A stretch of DNA of 64,000 nt, taken from assembly GCF_020151015.1 (NCBI RefSeq), contig NZ_CP083746.1, forward strand, positions 4,928,501 to 4,992,500, read 5' to 3'. The notes under the pieces are model-generated. The model worked only from the letters and a program-made list of their open reading frames with translations, had not been told where the DNA came from and searched no databases. This DNA is from Pseudomonas sp. p1(2021b) (GTDB lineage Bacteria; Pseudomonadota; Gammaproteobacteria; Pseudomonadales; Pseudomonadaceae). The position numbers and the translations under genes are program-made. Shown here piece by piece: positions 29,568 through 38,015 of this stretch (position 1 is its first letter; each line of letters opens with the position of its first letter).

Positions 29568-30955
29568 TGGCCAGGCAGATCCTGCTCAATGCCTTCAACA
29601 TGAACTGTGTCGGGCATATCAACCACGGCCTGTGGACCCACCCTCGGGACACCTCGACCCAATACAAGACCCTGGCCTACTGGACCGACCTGGCACGCCT
29701 GCTCGAGCGCGGGCTGTTCGACGGCCTGTTCATGGCCGACATCGTCGGTACCTACGATGTCTACGGGCAGTCCGTTGATGTGCCCTTGAAAGAGTCCGTC
29801 CAGCTGCCGGTCAACGACCCGTTGCTGCTGGTCTCGGCCATGGCGGCCGCCACCGAGCACCTGGGCTTCGGCCTCACCGCCAACCTCACCTACGAGGCGC
29901 CCTACCTGTTCGCCCGACGCCTCTCCACGCTCGATCACCTGAGCGGCGGTCGGGTCGGTTGGAACATCGTCACCGGTTACCTGGACAGTGCCGCCCGAGC
30001 CATGGGCCTGGCGCGACAACCCGAGCACGATCGGCGCTACGATCAGGCCGACGAATACCTGCAGGTGCTGTACAAGCTGCTCGAAGGCAGCTGGGAGGAC
30101 GATGCGGTCGTCGTTGACCGCGAACGCCGGGTCTATGCCCGGCCGGACAAGGTGCACAAGGTCCGCCACCATGGCGAGTTCTACAAGGTCGAGGGCTACC
30201 ACCTGTGCGAACCCTCGCCCCAGCGTACCCCGGTGCTGTTCCAGGCCGGCAGCTCGCCCCGTGGCCTGGCCTTCGCCGGCCACCACGCCGAATGCGTGTT
30301 CATCGGCGGCCAGAGCCAGGAAGCCACCCGCGCCCAGGTCGACAAGGTGCGCGCAGCAGCCAGAACCGCCGGCCGTGATCCACAGGCGATCAAGGTCTTC
30401 CTGGGCATCACGGTGATCGTCGCGCCCACCGAGGCACAGGCCCGCGCCAAGCATGCCGAGTACCTGCGCCATGCCAGCGCAGAAGCGGGCGTGGCGCATT
30501 TCGCCAGCTCCACCGGCATCGATTTCGCCGCCTACGGGCTCGACGAACCGATCGGTTTCGCCAAGGGCAACGCCATTCAATCCGCCACCCGCCAGTTGCA
30601 GGAAAGCGCCTGGACCCGTCGTCGCCTGCTGCAGCAACACGCCCTGGGCGGGCGCTACGTGACCTTGGTCGGCGCACCCGGGCAGGTCGCCGAGCAATTG
30701 ATCGACTGGATCGACCAGACCGGCCTGGACGGTTTCAACCTGACCCGTACCGTCACTCCGGAGAGCTACGAGGATTTCATCGACCTGGTGATACCCGAGC
30801 TGCAACGTCGCGGCCGCTACAAGACTGCCTACGCACAGGGCACCTTGCGTCAGAAGCTGTTCCAGGCAAGCCACCCCCACCTGCCCGCCGACCACCCCGG
30901 CGCCAGCTACCGCACCCCCACCACCGCCCCGACTGGAGCCCTGCACCATGCTTGA
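29567..30955 (+). CDS. FMNH2-dependent monooxygenase, DszA/NtaA/SnaA family
   Basis: A 462-residue LLM-class monooxygenase. It opens with the family sequence ILLNAFNMNCVGHINHGLWTHP and contains LARLLERGLFDGLFMADIVG, FARRLSTLDHLSGGRVGWNIVTGYLDSA, RTPVLFQAGSSPRGLAFAG and GFNLTRTVTPESYEDFIDLVIPELQRRG. Relatives cleave sulfones, nitrilotriacetate or dimethyl sulfide using FMNH2. It is co-translated with the second sfnB-like gene and overlaps the next binding-protein gene by 8 bases. A flavin reductase is not in the operon, so SsuE or another enzyme may supply FMNH2. Confidence 0.88.
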   Translation: MARQILLNAFNMNCVGHINHGLWTHPRDTSTQYKTLAYWTDLARLLERGLFDGLFMADIVGTYDVYGQSVDVPLKESVQLPVNDPLLLVSAMAAATEHLGFGLTANLTYEAPYLFARRLSTLDHLSGGRVGWNIVTGYLDSAARAMGLARQPEHDRRYDQADEYLQVLYKLLEGSWEDDAVVVDRERRVYARPDKVHKVRHHGEFYKVEGYHLCEPSPQRTPVLFQAGSSPRGLAFAGHHAECVFIGGQSQEATRAQVDKVRAAARTAGRDPQAIKVFLGITVIVAPTEAQARAKHAEYLRHASAEAGVAHFASSTGIDFAAYGLDEPIGFAKGNAIQSATRQLQESAWTRRRLLQQHALGGRYVTLVGAPGQVAEQLIDWIDQTGLDGFNLTRTVTPESYEDFIDLVIPELQRRGRYKTAYAQGTLRQKLFQASHPHLPADHPGASYRTPTTAPTGALHHA

Positions 30956-31748
30956 GAAACTGTTCCGGCCCGTCGCGGCCGCTGTCCTGTCCCTGGGTAT
31001 CGTCACCGGCGCACTGGGCGCCGAACCCCTGAAGATCGGCACCACCGCCGCCTTCGCCATTCCACTGGAAGCAGCCGTGGAGGAGGCGCACAAGCAAGGC
31101 CTGGAGGTGAAGCTGATCGAGTTCAGCGACTGGATCGCGCCCAATGTCAGCCTGCAGAGCGGTGACATCGACGTGAACTACTTCCAGCACATTCCCTTCC
31201 TCGAGAACGCCAAGGCCGCCGCCGGGTTCGACCTGGTGCCCTATGCCCCAGGCATCATCAACAACGTCGGGCTGTACTCGAAGCAGTACAAGCAGTTCAG
31301 CGAACTGCCCGAAGGCGCCAGCGTGGCCATCGCAAACGATCCGATCAACAGCGGGCGCGGGCTGCAACTGCTGGCCAAGGCCGGGTTGATCACGCTCAAG
31401 CCGGGCGTGGGTTACAAGGCGACCGAGGAAGACATCATCGCCAACCCGAAGAAACTGAAGATCCTCCAGGTGGAGGCGGTGCAGCTGGTGCGGGCCTATG
31501 ACGACGCCGACCTGGTCCAGGGCTATCCGGCCTATATCCGCCTGGCCAACAGTTTCGACGCCACCTCGGCACTGCTGTTCGACGGCCTGGAGAACAAGGA
31601 GTACGTGATCCAGTTCGTCATTCGCCCGCAGAGCAAGGACGACCCGCGCCTGGCGAAGTTCGTCGATATCTACCAGCACTCGCCGGCGGTGCGCGCAGCC
31701 CTGGACAAGGCCCATGGCAGCCTCTACCAGGCCGGCTGGGAGGGTTGA
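30948..31748 (+). CDS. metQ: MetQ/NlpA-family substrate-binding protein without lipobox
   Basis: A 266-residue NlpA-family binding protein. The N-terminus ([20 protein letters not shown], then [21 protein letters not shown]) is a cleavable signal without the cysteine of a lipobox, so the product should be free in the periplasm instead of lipid-anchored like canonical MetQ. It contains [40 protein letters not shown] and [14 protein letters not shown]. The ligand may be methionine or, given the neighbours, another organosulfur compound. It overlaps the monooxygenase gene by 8 bases. Confidence 0.87.
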   Translation: MLEKLFRPVAAAVLSLGIVTGALGAEPLKIGTTAAFAIPLEAAVEEAHKQGLEVKLIEFSDWIAPNVSLQSGDIDVNYFQHIPFLENAKAAAGFDLVPYAPGIINNVGLYSKQYKQFSELPEGASVAIANDPINSGRGLQLLAKAGLITLKPGVGYKATEEDIIANPKKLKILQVEAVQLVRAYDDADLVQGYPAYIRLANSFDATSALLFDGLENKEYVIQFVIRPQSKDDPRLAKFVDIYQHSPAVRAALDKAHGSLYQAGWEG

Positions 31749-31749
31749 G

Positions 31750-32856
31750 ATGAGCAGCGCCAACGCCCTTGGGGCGCCCCTTTCGAACCTTTCGCCGCCC
31801 CTGGCCCGCCAGCAGGCTCTGCGCCCGGAAGTCAACGAAGCCCATGTGCGCTTCATCGGCCTGGGCAAGACCTACCCAGGCCAGGACCAGCCCGCGTTGC
31901 ACGGCATCGACCTGAACATCCGCCGCGGCGAGATCTTCGGCATCATCGGCCGCAGTGGTGCCGGCAAGTCGTCCTTGCTGCGCACCATCAACCGCCTGGA
32001 ACAGCCCAGCCAGGGCCGGGTGCTGATCGACCAGGTGGACATCGCCGCGTTCGACGAACAGCGCCTGGTCGCCCTGCGCCGGCGCATCGGCATGATCTTC
32101 CAGCACTTCAACCTGATGTCGGCCAAGACGGTCTGGCAGAACATCGAGCTGCCACTGAAGGTGGCCGGCGTGCCCCAGGCCGAGCGCCACCGCAAGGTGC
32201 GTGAACTGCTGGAGCTGGTGGGCCTGGGGCACAAGCACGACGTATACCCGGCGCAACTGTCCGGCGGGCAGAAACAGCGTGTCGGCATCGCCCGCGCGCT
32301 GGTGCACGACCCCGAGATCCTGTTGTGCGACGAAGCCACCTCGGCCCTGGATCCGGAAACCACCGCCTCGATCCTCGAGCTGTTGCGCGACATCAACCAG
32401 CGCCTGGGCCTGACCGTGGTGCTGATCACCCACGAAATGGCGGTGATCCGCGATATCTGCCACCGGGTCGTGGTACTCGAGCGCGGCGAGGTGGTCGAGC
32501 AGGGCGAGGTCTGGCGGGTATTCGGCACGCCCCGGCACGAGGTGACCCGAACCCTGCTGGCGCCCTTGCAAACCAAGCTGCCTGCCGCGCTGCAGGCCAG
32601 CCTGCGCTCGGAACCTGGGAAAGGCGCTGCCGTGGTGCTGCGCCTGGGCCTGCTGGGCGAGCCGGCACTGTCGGACCTGTTCGCCGACCTGGGCGGGCGG
32701 GTGCGCCTGCTCCAGGGCGGCATCGAGACCATCGGCGCCCATGCCCTGGGGCAATTGATCCTGTCGGTGCAGGGCTCGCCCCATGAGGTGTCGCATTTGC
32801 TGGAACGTGCCCGCAGCTGGGCCGAGGACGCGGAGGTACTGGGCTATGTGGTTTGA
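31750..32856 (+). CDS. metN: MetN-type ABC ATP-binding protein with NIL domain
   Basis: A 368-residue ATPase. Walker A is [20 protein letters not shown], the Q-loop is [18 protein letters not shown], the signature is [16 protein letters not shown] and Walker B is [15 protein letters not shown]. The C-terminal ferredoxin-like NIL domain (about 290-368, [34 protein letters not shown]) binds methionine in MetN and gives trans-inhibition. An unusual 30-residue N-terminal extension ([20 protein letters not shown]) precedes the ABC domain. It starts one base after the metQ stop. Confidence 0.9.
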   Translation: MSSANALGAPLSNLSPPLARQQALRPEVNEAHVRFIGLGKTYPGQDQPALHGIDLNIRRGEIFGIIGRSGAGKSSLLRTINRLEQPSQGRVLIDQVDIAAFDEQRLVALRRRIGMIFQHFNLMSAKTVWQNIELPLKVAGVPQAERHRKVRELLELVGLGHKHDVYPAQLSGGQKQRVGIARALVHDPEILLCDEATSALDPETTASILELLRDINQRLGLTVVLITHEMAVIRDICHRVVVLERGEVVEQGEVWRVFGTPRHEVTRTLLAPLQTKLPAALQASLRSEPGKGAAVVLRLGLLGEPALSDLFADLGGRVRLLQGGIETIGAHALGQLILSVQGSPHEVSHLLERARSWAEDAEVLGYVV

Positions 32857-33490
32857 TCGCCTGCTCGAAGGCTTGCTCGATACCTTGCTGATGGTGGGTG
32901 TGTCATCGCTGGTGGCCCTGCTGGTCGGCGTACCGATGGCGGTGTTCCTGGTGACCAGCGACAAGGGCGGAATCTTCGAGGCCCCGACGTTGAATCGCAC
33001 GCTGGGCGCCATCGTCAATCTGTTCCGCTCGATCCCGTTCCTGATCCTGATGGTCGCGCTGATCCCCTTCACCCGCCTGGTGGTCGGCACCACCTACGGT
33101 GTGTGGGCCGCGGTGGTACCCCTGACCATCGCCGCCACGCCGTTCTTCGCCCGTATCGCCGAGGTGAGCCTGCGCGAGGTCGACCATGGCTTGGTGGAGG
33201 CCGCCCAGGCCATGGGCTGCCGGCGCTGGCACATCGTCTGGCATGTGCTGCTGCCCGAGGCGCTGCCGGGTATCGTCGGTGGCTTCACCATCACCCTGGT
33301 GACGCTGATCAACTCCTCGGCCATGGCCGGTGCCATTGGTGCCGGCGGGCTGGGCGATATCGCCTACCGGTATGGCTACCAGCGATTCGACAGCCAGATC
33401 ATGCTGACCGTGATCGCCATGCTGGTGGCGTTGGTGGCGGTGATCCAGCTGGGCGGTGACCGGCTGGCCAAGGGGTTGAACAAGCGGTAG
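32846..33490 (+). CDS. metI: MetI-type ABC transporter permease
   Basis: A 214-residue permease with about five TM helices. It starts [20 protein letters not shown] and contains [24 protein letters not shown] and the EAA-like loop [28 protein letters not shown], close to MetI. The start ATG is inside metN (11-base overlap). It is the last gene of the sfnB-sfnB-LLM-metQNI operon; REP units follow. Confidence 0.92.
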   Translation: MWFDRLLEGLLDTLLMVGVSSLVALLVGVPMAVFLVTSDKGGIFEAPTLNRTLGAIVNLFRSIPFLILMVALIPFTRLVVGTTYGVWAAVVPLTIAATPFFARIAEVSLREVDHGLVEAAQAMGCRRWHIVWHVLLPEALPGIVGGFTITLVTLINSSAMAGAIGAGGLGDIAYRYGYQRFDSQIMLTVIAMLVALVAVIQLGGDRLAKGLNKR

Positions 33491-33499
33491 TTTTTTGCA

Positions 33500-33660
33500 G
33501 CCAGTGTGGGAGCGGGTTTACCCGCGAATGCCGCGCTCATCTGTTGGATGATGCAGGCCTCCTGTGTGCGGGCTTGTCCCGCGATTAGGCCTGGCCCGAT
33601 ATCACCGTCGCCTGGCAAGGGCTTCGCCCTTGATCGCGGGACAAGCCTGCTCCCACAACA
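33500..33660. repeat. Three REP units between metI and the GGDEF-EAL gene
   Basis: TGTGGGAGCGGGTTTACCCG (33505-33524), GTGTGCGGGCTTGTCCCGCG (33563-33582) and the long form GGCAAGGGCTTCGCCCTTGA followed by TCGCGGGACAAGCCTGCTCC (33614-33653). The third unit lies inside the 3' end of the convergent GGDEF-EAL gene. A long-form copy recurs at 50170. Confidence 0.88.
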
Positions 33661-35539
33661 CCCCCGCCGGCACCGGTCGCCCGAACCAATACCCCTGCCC
33701 CACATCGCATTGCTGTTCCAACAGGAACCGTGCCTGCTCGGCCTGTTCGATCCCTTCGGCATGCACCTGCATACCCATGCTTCGGGCCAGGGCGATGATC
33801 ACCCGCACGATGGCCATGTCGTCCTCGTCCTCAGGTAGCCCGGCGACGAAGCCCTGGTCGATCTTGAGCTTCTGCACCGGCAGGCGCTTGAGCCGCAGCA
33901 ACGACGAGTAACCGGTTCCGAAGTCATCGATGGCCAGGTTCAGCCCCAGCTCGCGCAGCCGGTGCAGCTGTTCGAGCGCCACTTCCGGGTCCGCCATCAC
34001 TGCGCTCTCGGTGACTTCCAACTCCAGCAGCGCCGGATCCAGCCCGGTGTCATGCAGCACCTCGGCCACCTGCCGGTACAGCTCACGCTGGCCAAACAGC
34101 CGGGCGGAGATGTTCACCGCAACGAACCGCAACTGGCGCCCTTCACGCTGCCACTGCACCATCTGCCGGCACGACTGGCGCAGCACCCAGGCATCGATCT
34201 CGGCGATCAGGCCGGTACGCTCGGCGATGGGAATGAACTCCCCTGGCGACACCAGCCCGCGGGTGGGGTGCTCCCAGCGTACCAGCGCCTCGACGCCGAC
34301 CATCTGGCCGCTGAACAGGTCATGCACCGGCTGGTAGAACACGCGCAGTTCCTGTTGCTCCAGGGCCCTGCGCAGCTCACTGGCGGTCTCGACCCGGTGC
34401 TGGGCATGAGCGGTCAGCTCTTCGGTGTACAACGCATAGCAGGCGCGGCCGTTGTGCTTGGCCTTGCCCAGTGCCGCGTCCGCGTTGCGCAGCAGTTGCG
34501 CGGCGCTCTGCGCATCGCTGGGGAACAGGCTGATGCCGATACTGACACCAACGAACAAACGATGGTCGTCGAAGACGAACGGCTCGCGCATACGCTCCAA
34601 CAGGGCCTGGGCCAAGGTCGCTGCCTGCCCCACCTGCTCGCAGCCCTCGGCCAGCACACCGAATTCATCACCGCCCAGGCGCGCCAGCGTCACGCCATTG
34701 CCCAGGGCCTCGCGCAGACGCTCGCCCACCAGCTTGAGCAACTGGTCACCGACGGTATGGCCAAGGCCATCGTTGATGCTCTGGAAATGGTCGAGGTCCA
34801 GCAACAGCAAGGCACAGCCGCGCTTGTTGGCCTGGGCATTGGCCAGCGCCTGCTCGGCACGGTCGCTGAACAGCAGGCGGTTGGGCAGGCCCGTCAGCGG
34901 GTCGTGGTGCGCCAGGTAGGCCAGCTCCTGTTCGGAGTGCTTGATCGCACTGATGTCGCTGAACACCGCCACATAGTGGCTGAGGGCACCGCTGTCGTCG
35001 CGGATGGCACAGATGGTCTGCCATTGCGGGTAGATTTCACCGCTCTTGCGCCGGTTCCAGATCTCCCCGCTCCACTCGCCCTTTTCCGCCAGCGCGGCAT
35101 AGATCTGCTGATAGAACCCCGCGCCATGGCGGCCGGACTTGAACTTGCTCGGGCGCTGGCCGATCACTTCGTCCCGGCTGTAGCCGGTGATGCGCATGAA
35201 GGCACGGTTGACGTGCACGATCAGGCCACTGCTGTCGGTCACCAGCACGCCTTCGAGGGTACTGTCGAATACTGCAGCGGCCATGCGCAGGCGTTCGCGA
35301 TCCTCGCTGCGCAGGCGGGCGCCGATGCCAATGAATTTGAGCAGGCGGGCCCGCGAGACGAAGATCAGCGCGGCGCTGACCAGCACCCACACGAATACGT
35401 TGGCCGAGCGCCCTGCCGCCAGCAACTGCGGGTCCAGGAACAAACCCTGCAACACGTGCTCGGACGCCACCAGCCAGAGCAACGAGAACACCAGGTACAA
35501 CGCAGCCATGCGCAAGGCGTCGCGAACGGAAACAGACAT
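33602..35539 (-). CDS. Membrane PAS-GGDEF-EAL protein
   Basis: A 645-residue c-di-GMP enzyme. Two N-terminal TM helices (about 8-25 and 43-60) are followed by a PAS domain (AVFDSTLEGVLVTDSSGLIV, about 85-200), GGDEF (LARLGGDEFGVL, intact, no clear RxxD inhibitory site) and EAL (VGVEALVRWEHP, with ELEVTESAVM, AIDDFGTGYSSL and KIDQGFV, all catalytic motifs present). Both synthesis and hydrolysis are possible; intact EAL motifs suggest a phosphodiesterase. The last 20 or so residues (GVLWEQACPAIKGEALARRR) are encoded by a REP element. The ATG at 35539 is one option; in-frame ATGs up to 35576 are also possible. Confidence 0.88.
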   Translation of the reverse strand: MSVSVRDALRMAALYLVFSLLWLVASEHVLQGLFLDPQLLAAGRSANVFVWVLVSAALIFVSRARLLKFIGIGARLRSEDRERLRMAAAVFDSTLEGVLVTDSSGLIVHVNRAFMRITGYSRDEVIGQRPSKFKSGRHGAGFYQQIYAALAEKGEWSGEIWNRRKSGEIYPQWQTICAIRDDSGALSHYVAVFSDISAIKHSEQELAYLAHHDPLTGLPNRLLFSDRAEQALANAQANKRGCALLLLDLDHFQSINDGLGHTVGDQLLKLVGERLREALGNGVTLARLGGDEFGVLAEGCEQVGQAATLAQALLERMREPFVFDDHRLFVGVSIGISLFPSDAQSAAQLLRNADAALGKAKHNGRACYALYTEELTAHAQHRVETASELRRALEQQELRVFYQPVHDLFSGQMVGVEALVRWEHPTRGLVSPGEFIPIAERTGLIAEIDAWVLRQSCRQMVQWQREGRQLRFVAVNISARLFGQRELYRQVAEVLHDTGLDPALLELEVTESAVMADPEVALEQLHRLRELGLNLAIDDFGTGYSSLLRLKRLPVQKLKIDQGFVAGLPEDEDDMAIVRVIIALARSMGMQVHAEGIEQAEQARFLLEQQCDVGQGYWFGRPVPAGVLWEQACPAIKGEALARRR

Positions 35540-35689
35540 GTCGGGTGGGTAAGCCCATGAAAAATAATGGGGCATTATAAAGGCTGAAACATGCCGTGAC
35601 TTGCTAGCGGAAAGGTCGACTGGTTTTATTTCGCCACCTAGGGATAATGCCAGCGCTGTTCCCCTGTTTTTTCGAGGGTTTCTACACCT

Positions 35690-36874
35690 ATGTGGTACTA
35701 CGGTCTGCTCGACTTGTCGGCCTGGCAACTGGTCGGCGTCACCCTGCTGATGACCCACGTGACGATCATCAGCGTCACCCTCTACCTGCATCGCTATTCC
35801 GCCCACCGCGCGCTGGAGCTCAACGCCGGTCTCAAGCACTTCTTCCGCTTCTGGCTGTGGCTGACCACTGCGCAGAACACCCGTGAATGGACGGCCGTGC
35901 ACCGCAAACACCACGCCAAGTGCGAAACCCCCGACGACCCGCACAGCCCCGTGCACAAGGGCCTGGGCACGGTGCTACGCAAAGGCGCCGAGCTGTACCG
36001 CGAGGAGGCGCGCAACCCCGAGACCCTGCGCATCTACGGCAAGAACTGCCCGGACGACTGGATCGAGCGCAACCTCTATTCACGCTACAAGTTCGGTGGC
36101 ATCGCGCTGATGGCGGTCATCGACCTGCTGCTGTTCGGCACCATCGGCATCACCATCTGGGCGATCCAGATGATGTGGATTCCGTTCTGGGCTGCCGGCG
36201 TGGTCAACGGCCTGGGCCACGCGCTGGGCTACCGCAACTTCGAATGCCGCGACGCCGCCACCAACCTGGTGCCCTGGGGCATCGTGATCGGTGGCGAGGA
36301 GCTGCACAACAACCACCACACCTACCCCAACTCGGCCAAGCTCTCGGTCAAGCGCTGGGAATTCGACATGGGCTGGATGTGGATCCGCCTGCTGTGCCTG
36401 CTGCGCCTGGCCAAGGTGCAGCGTGTAGCCCCCATCGCCCACCGGGTCGCAGGCAAGGCGCACCTGGACATGGACACCGCCATGGCGATCCTCAACAACC
36501 GTTTCCAGATCATGGCCCAGTACCGCAAGCTGGTCATCGCGCCCCTGGTCAAGCAGGAGCTGGCGCGGGTCGACGCGTCGGTGCGCCATCGTCTGCGCCA
36601 CGCCAAACGCCTGCTGTCGCGTGAAACCAGCCTGCTGCAAGACCGTCATCACGTACGCATCGAGTCCATGCTCGCCCATAGCCAGGCACTCAAGACCATC
36701 TATGAGAAGCGCCTGGCCCTGCAGCAGATCTGGGCCCGCACCAGCGCCAACGGCCACGACATGCTGGCCGCCATGAAGGATTGGGTACACGAGGCCGAGG
36801 CCAGCGGCATTCACGCCCTGCGCGACTTCGCCGGCCAACTCAAGACCTATTCCCTGCGCCCTACCGGGGCCTGA
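35690..36874 (+). CDS. desA: Membrane fatty acid delta-9 desaturase DesA
   Basis: A 394-residue integral-membrane desaturase. The three histidine boxes are HRYSAHR, HRKHH and HNNHH, and hydrophobic segments surround them. It introduces double bonds into membrane phospholipid acyl chains, as described for DesA of pseudomonads. The C-terminal 120 residues are a charged helical extension. The possible -10 GATAAT (35643-35648) lies about 45 bases upstream of the ATG. The gene is divergent from the GGDEF-EAL gene. Confidence 0.9.
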   Translation: MWYYGLLDLSAWQLVGVTLLMTHVTIISVTLYLHRYSAHRALELNAGLKHFFRFWLWLTTAQNTREWTAVHRKHHAKCETPDDPHSPVHKGLGTVLRKGAELYREEARNPETLRIYGKNCPDDWIERNLYSRYKFGGIALMAVIDLLLFGTIGITIWAIQMMWIPFWAAGVVNGLGHALGYRNFECRDAATNLVPWGIVIGGEELHNNHHTYPNSAKLSVKRWEFDMGWMWIRLLCLLRLAKVQRVAPIAHRVAGKAHLDMDTAMAILNNRFQIMAQYRKLVIAPLVKQELARVDASVRHRLRHAKRLLSRETSLLQDRHHVRIESMLAHSQALKTIYEKRLALQQIWARTSANGHDMLAAMKDWVHEAEASGIHALRDFAGQLKTYSLRPTGA

Positions 36875-36886
36875 TCGCCGTTGATC

Positions 36887-36911
36887 GGCACGCCCTGCGC
36901 CAGGGCGTGCC
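36887..36911 (+). terminator. Perfect 11-bp hairpin after desA
   Basis: GGCACGCCCTG-cgc-CAGGGCGTGCC, 12 bases after the desA stop. There is no T tract, so it may be a weak terminator or a 3'-end stabiliser. It separates desA from the downstream diguanylate cyclase gene. Confidence 0.55.
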
Positions 36912-37015
36912 GCCCGGAACTTCGCCGCCTGTTCCCGACTCAAATCCGGCATATCGCCCGCGTGGCGGGCCGGATCGTGGCCGCACGCTTCAATGCCGAG
37001 AACCACTCCGTGCTC

Positions 37016-38005
37016 ATGGCCAAAGACCTCACTCCAACCTTACCCGGCACTGCACCGCCGGAAACCGCCCAAACCCTGCTCGCCCTGCTCCACGCCCAGG
37101 GCGAAGTCGCCCGCCTGAGCGAACGCGAGCAGCTCTACAGTTCCCTGCTCGACAGCGTCAATGCCGTGCTCTGGGCGTTCGACTGGGAAACCCACCAGGT
37201 GCTCTATGTAAGCCCCGCCTACGAACGCATTTTCGGCCGCCCCGCCAGCCTGGTGCTGGCCGACTACAACGAGTGGCGCGACAGCATCTACCCCGATGAC
37301 CTTGAATACGCCGAGCACAGCCTGGCCCAGGTGCTGCTCCATGGCGCGGTGGAAAACCGTGAGTACCGCATCATCAATGCGGCCGGCGAGATACGCTGGC
37401 TGAGCGACAAATGCTACGTCAACCAACAGCGCGAGGCGGACCAGCGGGTGATCATCGTCGGCATCGCCGAGGACATCACCGAAAAGAAGCAGCTCGAAGG
37501 CGAGCTGCAGCGCCTGGCCACCACCGATGTGCTGACCCAGAGCAGCAACCGCCGGCACTTCTTCGAGTGCGCCCGGCAGGCATTGGAAACCGCCCGCGAG
37601 GAAGGCACGCCCCTGGCCTTCCTGTTGTTGGATATCGACGACTTCAAGCGCATCAATGACAGCTACGGCCACCAGGAAGGCGACCAGGTGCTGCAGCGCA
37701 TCGCCGACAGCGGCCGCGCCGTACTACGCCGGGGTGATTTGTTCGGGCGCATCGGTGGCGAGGAATTCGCCGCCGTGTTTCCCGGTTGCACCGCCGAAAT
37801 CGCCGAACAGATCGCCGACCGCCTGCAACGGGAGATCCAGCGCCAGCGTTTCAACCATGGGCCGGAAACCTATGGCGTCACGGTCAGCCAGGGCGTGACC
37901 GGGCTGACCGATGAAGACGACAACATCGACACCCTGTTCGCCCGTGCCGATGCGGCCATGTACCAGGCCAAGCGCCAGGGCAAGAACCAGATCGTTCGGG
38001 CATAG
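37016..38005 (+). CDS. PAS-GGDEF diguanylate cyclase
   Basis: A 329-residue soluble protein. A PAS/PAC domain (SLLDSVNAVLWAFDWETHQ to IIVGIAEDITEKKQLEGELQ, about 45-165) is followed by a GGDEF domain with the active-site variant RIGGEEFAAVF and the inhibitory I-site RRGD five residues upstream, so it should be an active, product-inhibited cyclase. A GTG at 37010 or upstream in-frame starts are alternatives. It is on the same strand as desA, 142 bases downstream past a hairpin. Confidence 0.87.
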   Translation: MAKDLTPTLPGTAPPETAQTLLALLHAQGEVARLSEREQLYSSLLDSVNAVLWAFDWETHQVLYVSPAYERIFGRPASLVLADYNEWRDSIYPDDLEYAEHSLAQVLLHGAVENREYRIINAAGEIRWLSDKCYVNQQREADQRVIIVGIAEDITEKKQLEGELQRLATTDVLTQSSNRRHFFECARQALETAREEGTPLAFLLLDIDDFKRINDSYGHQEGDQVLQRIADSGRAVLRRGDLFGRIGGEEFAAVFPGCTAEIAEQIADRLQREIQRQRFNHGPETYGVTVSQGVTGLTDEDDNIDTLFARADAAMYQAKRQGKNQIVRA

Positions 38006-38015
38006 ATCCTGGCAT

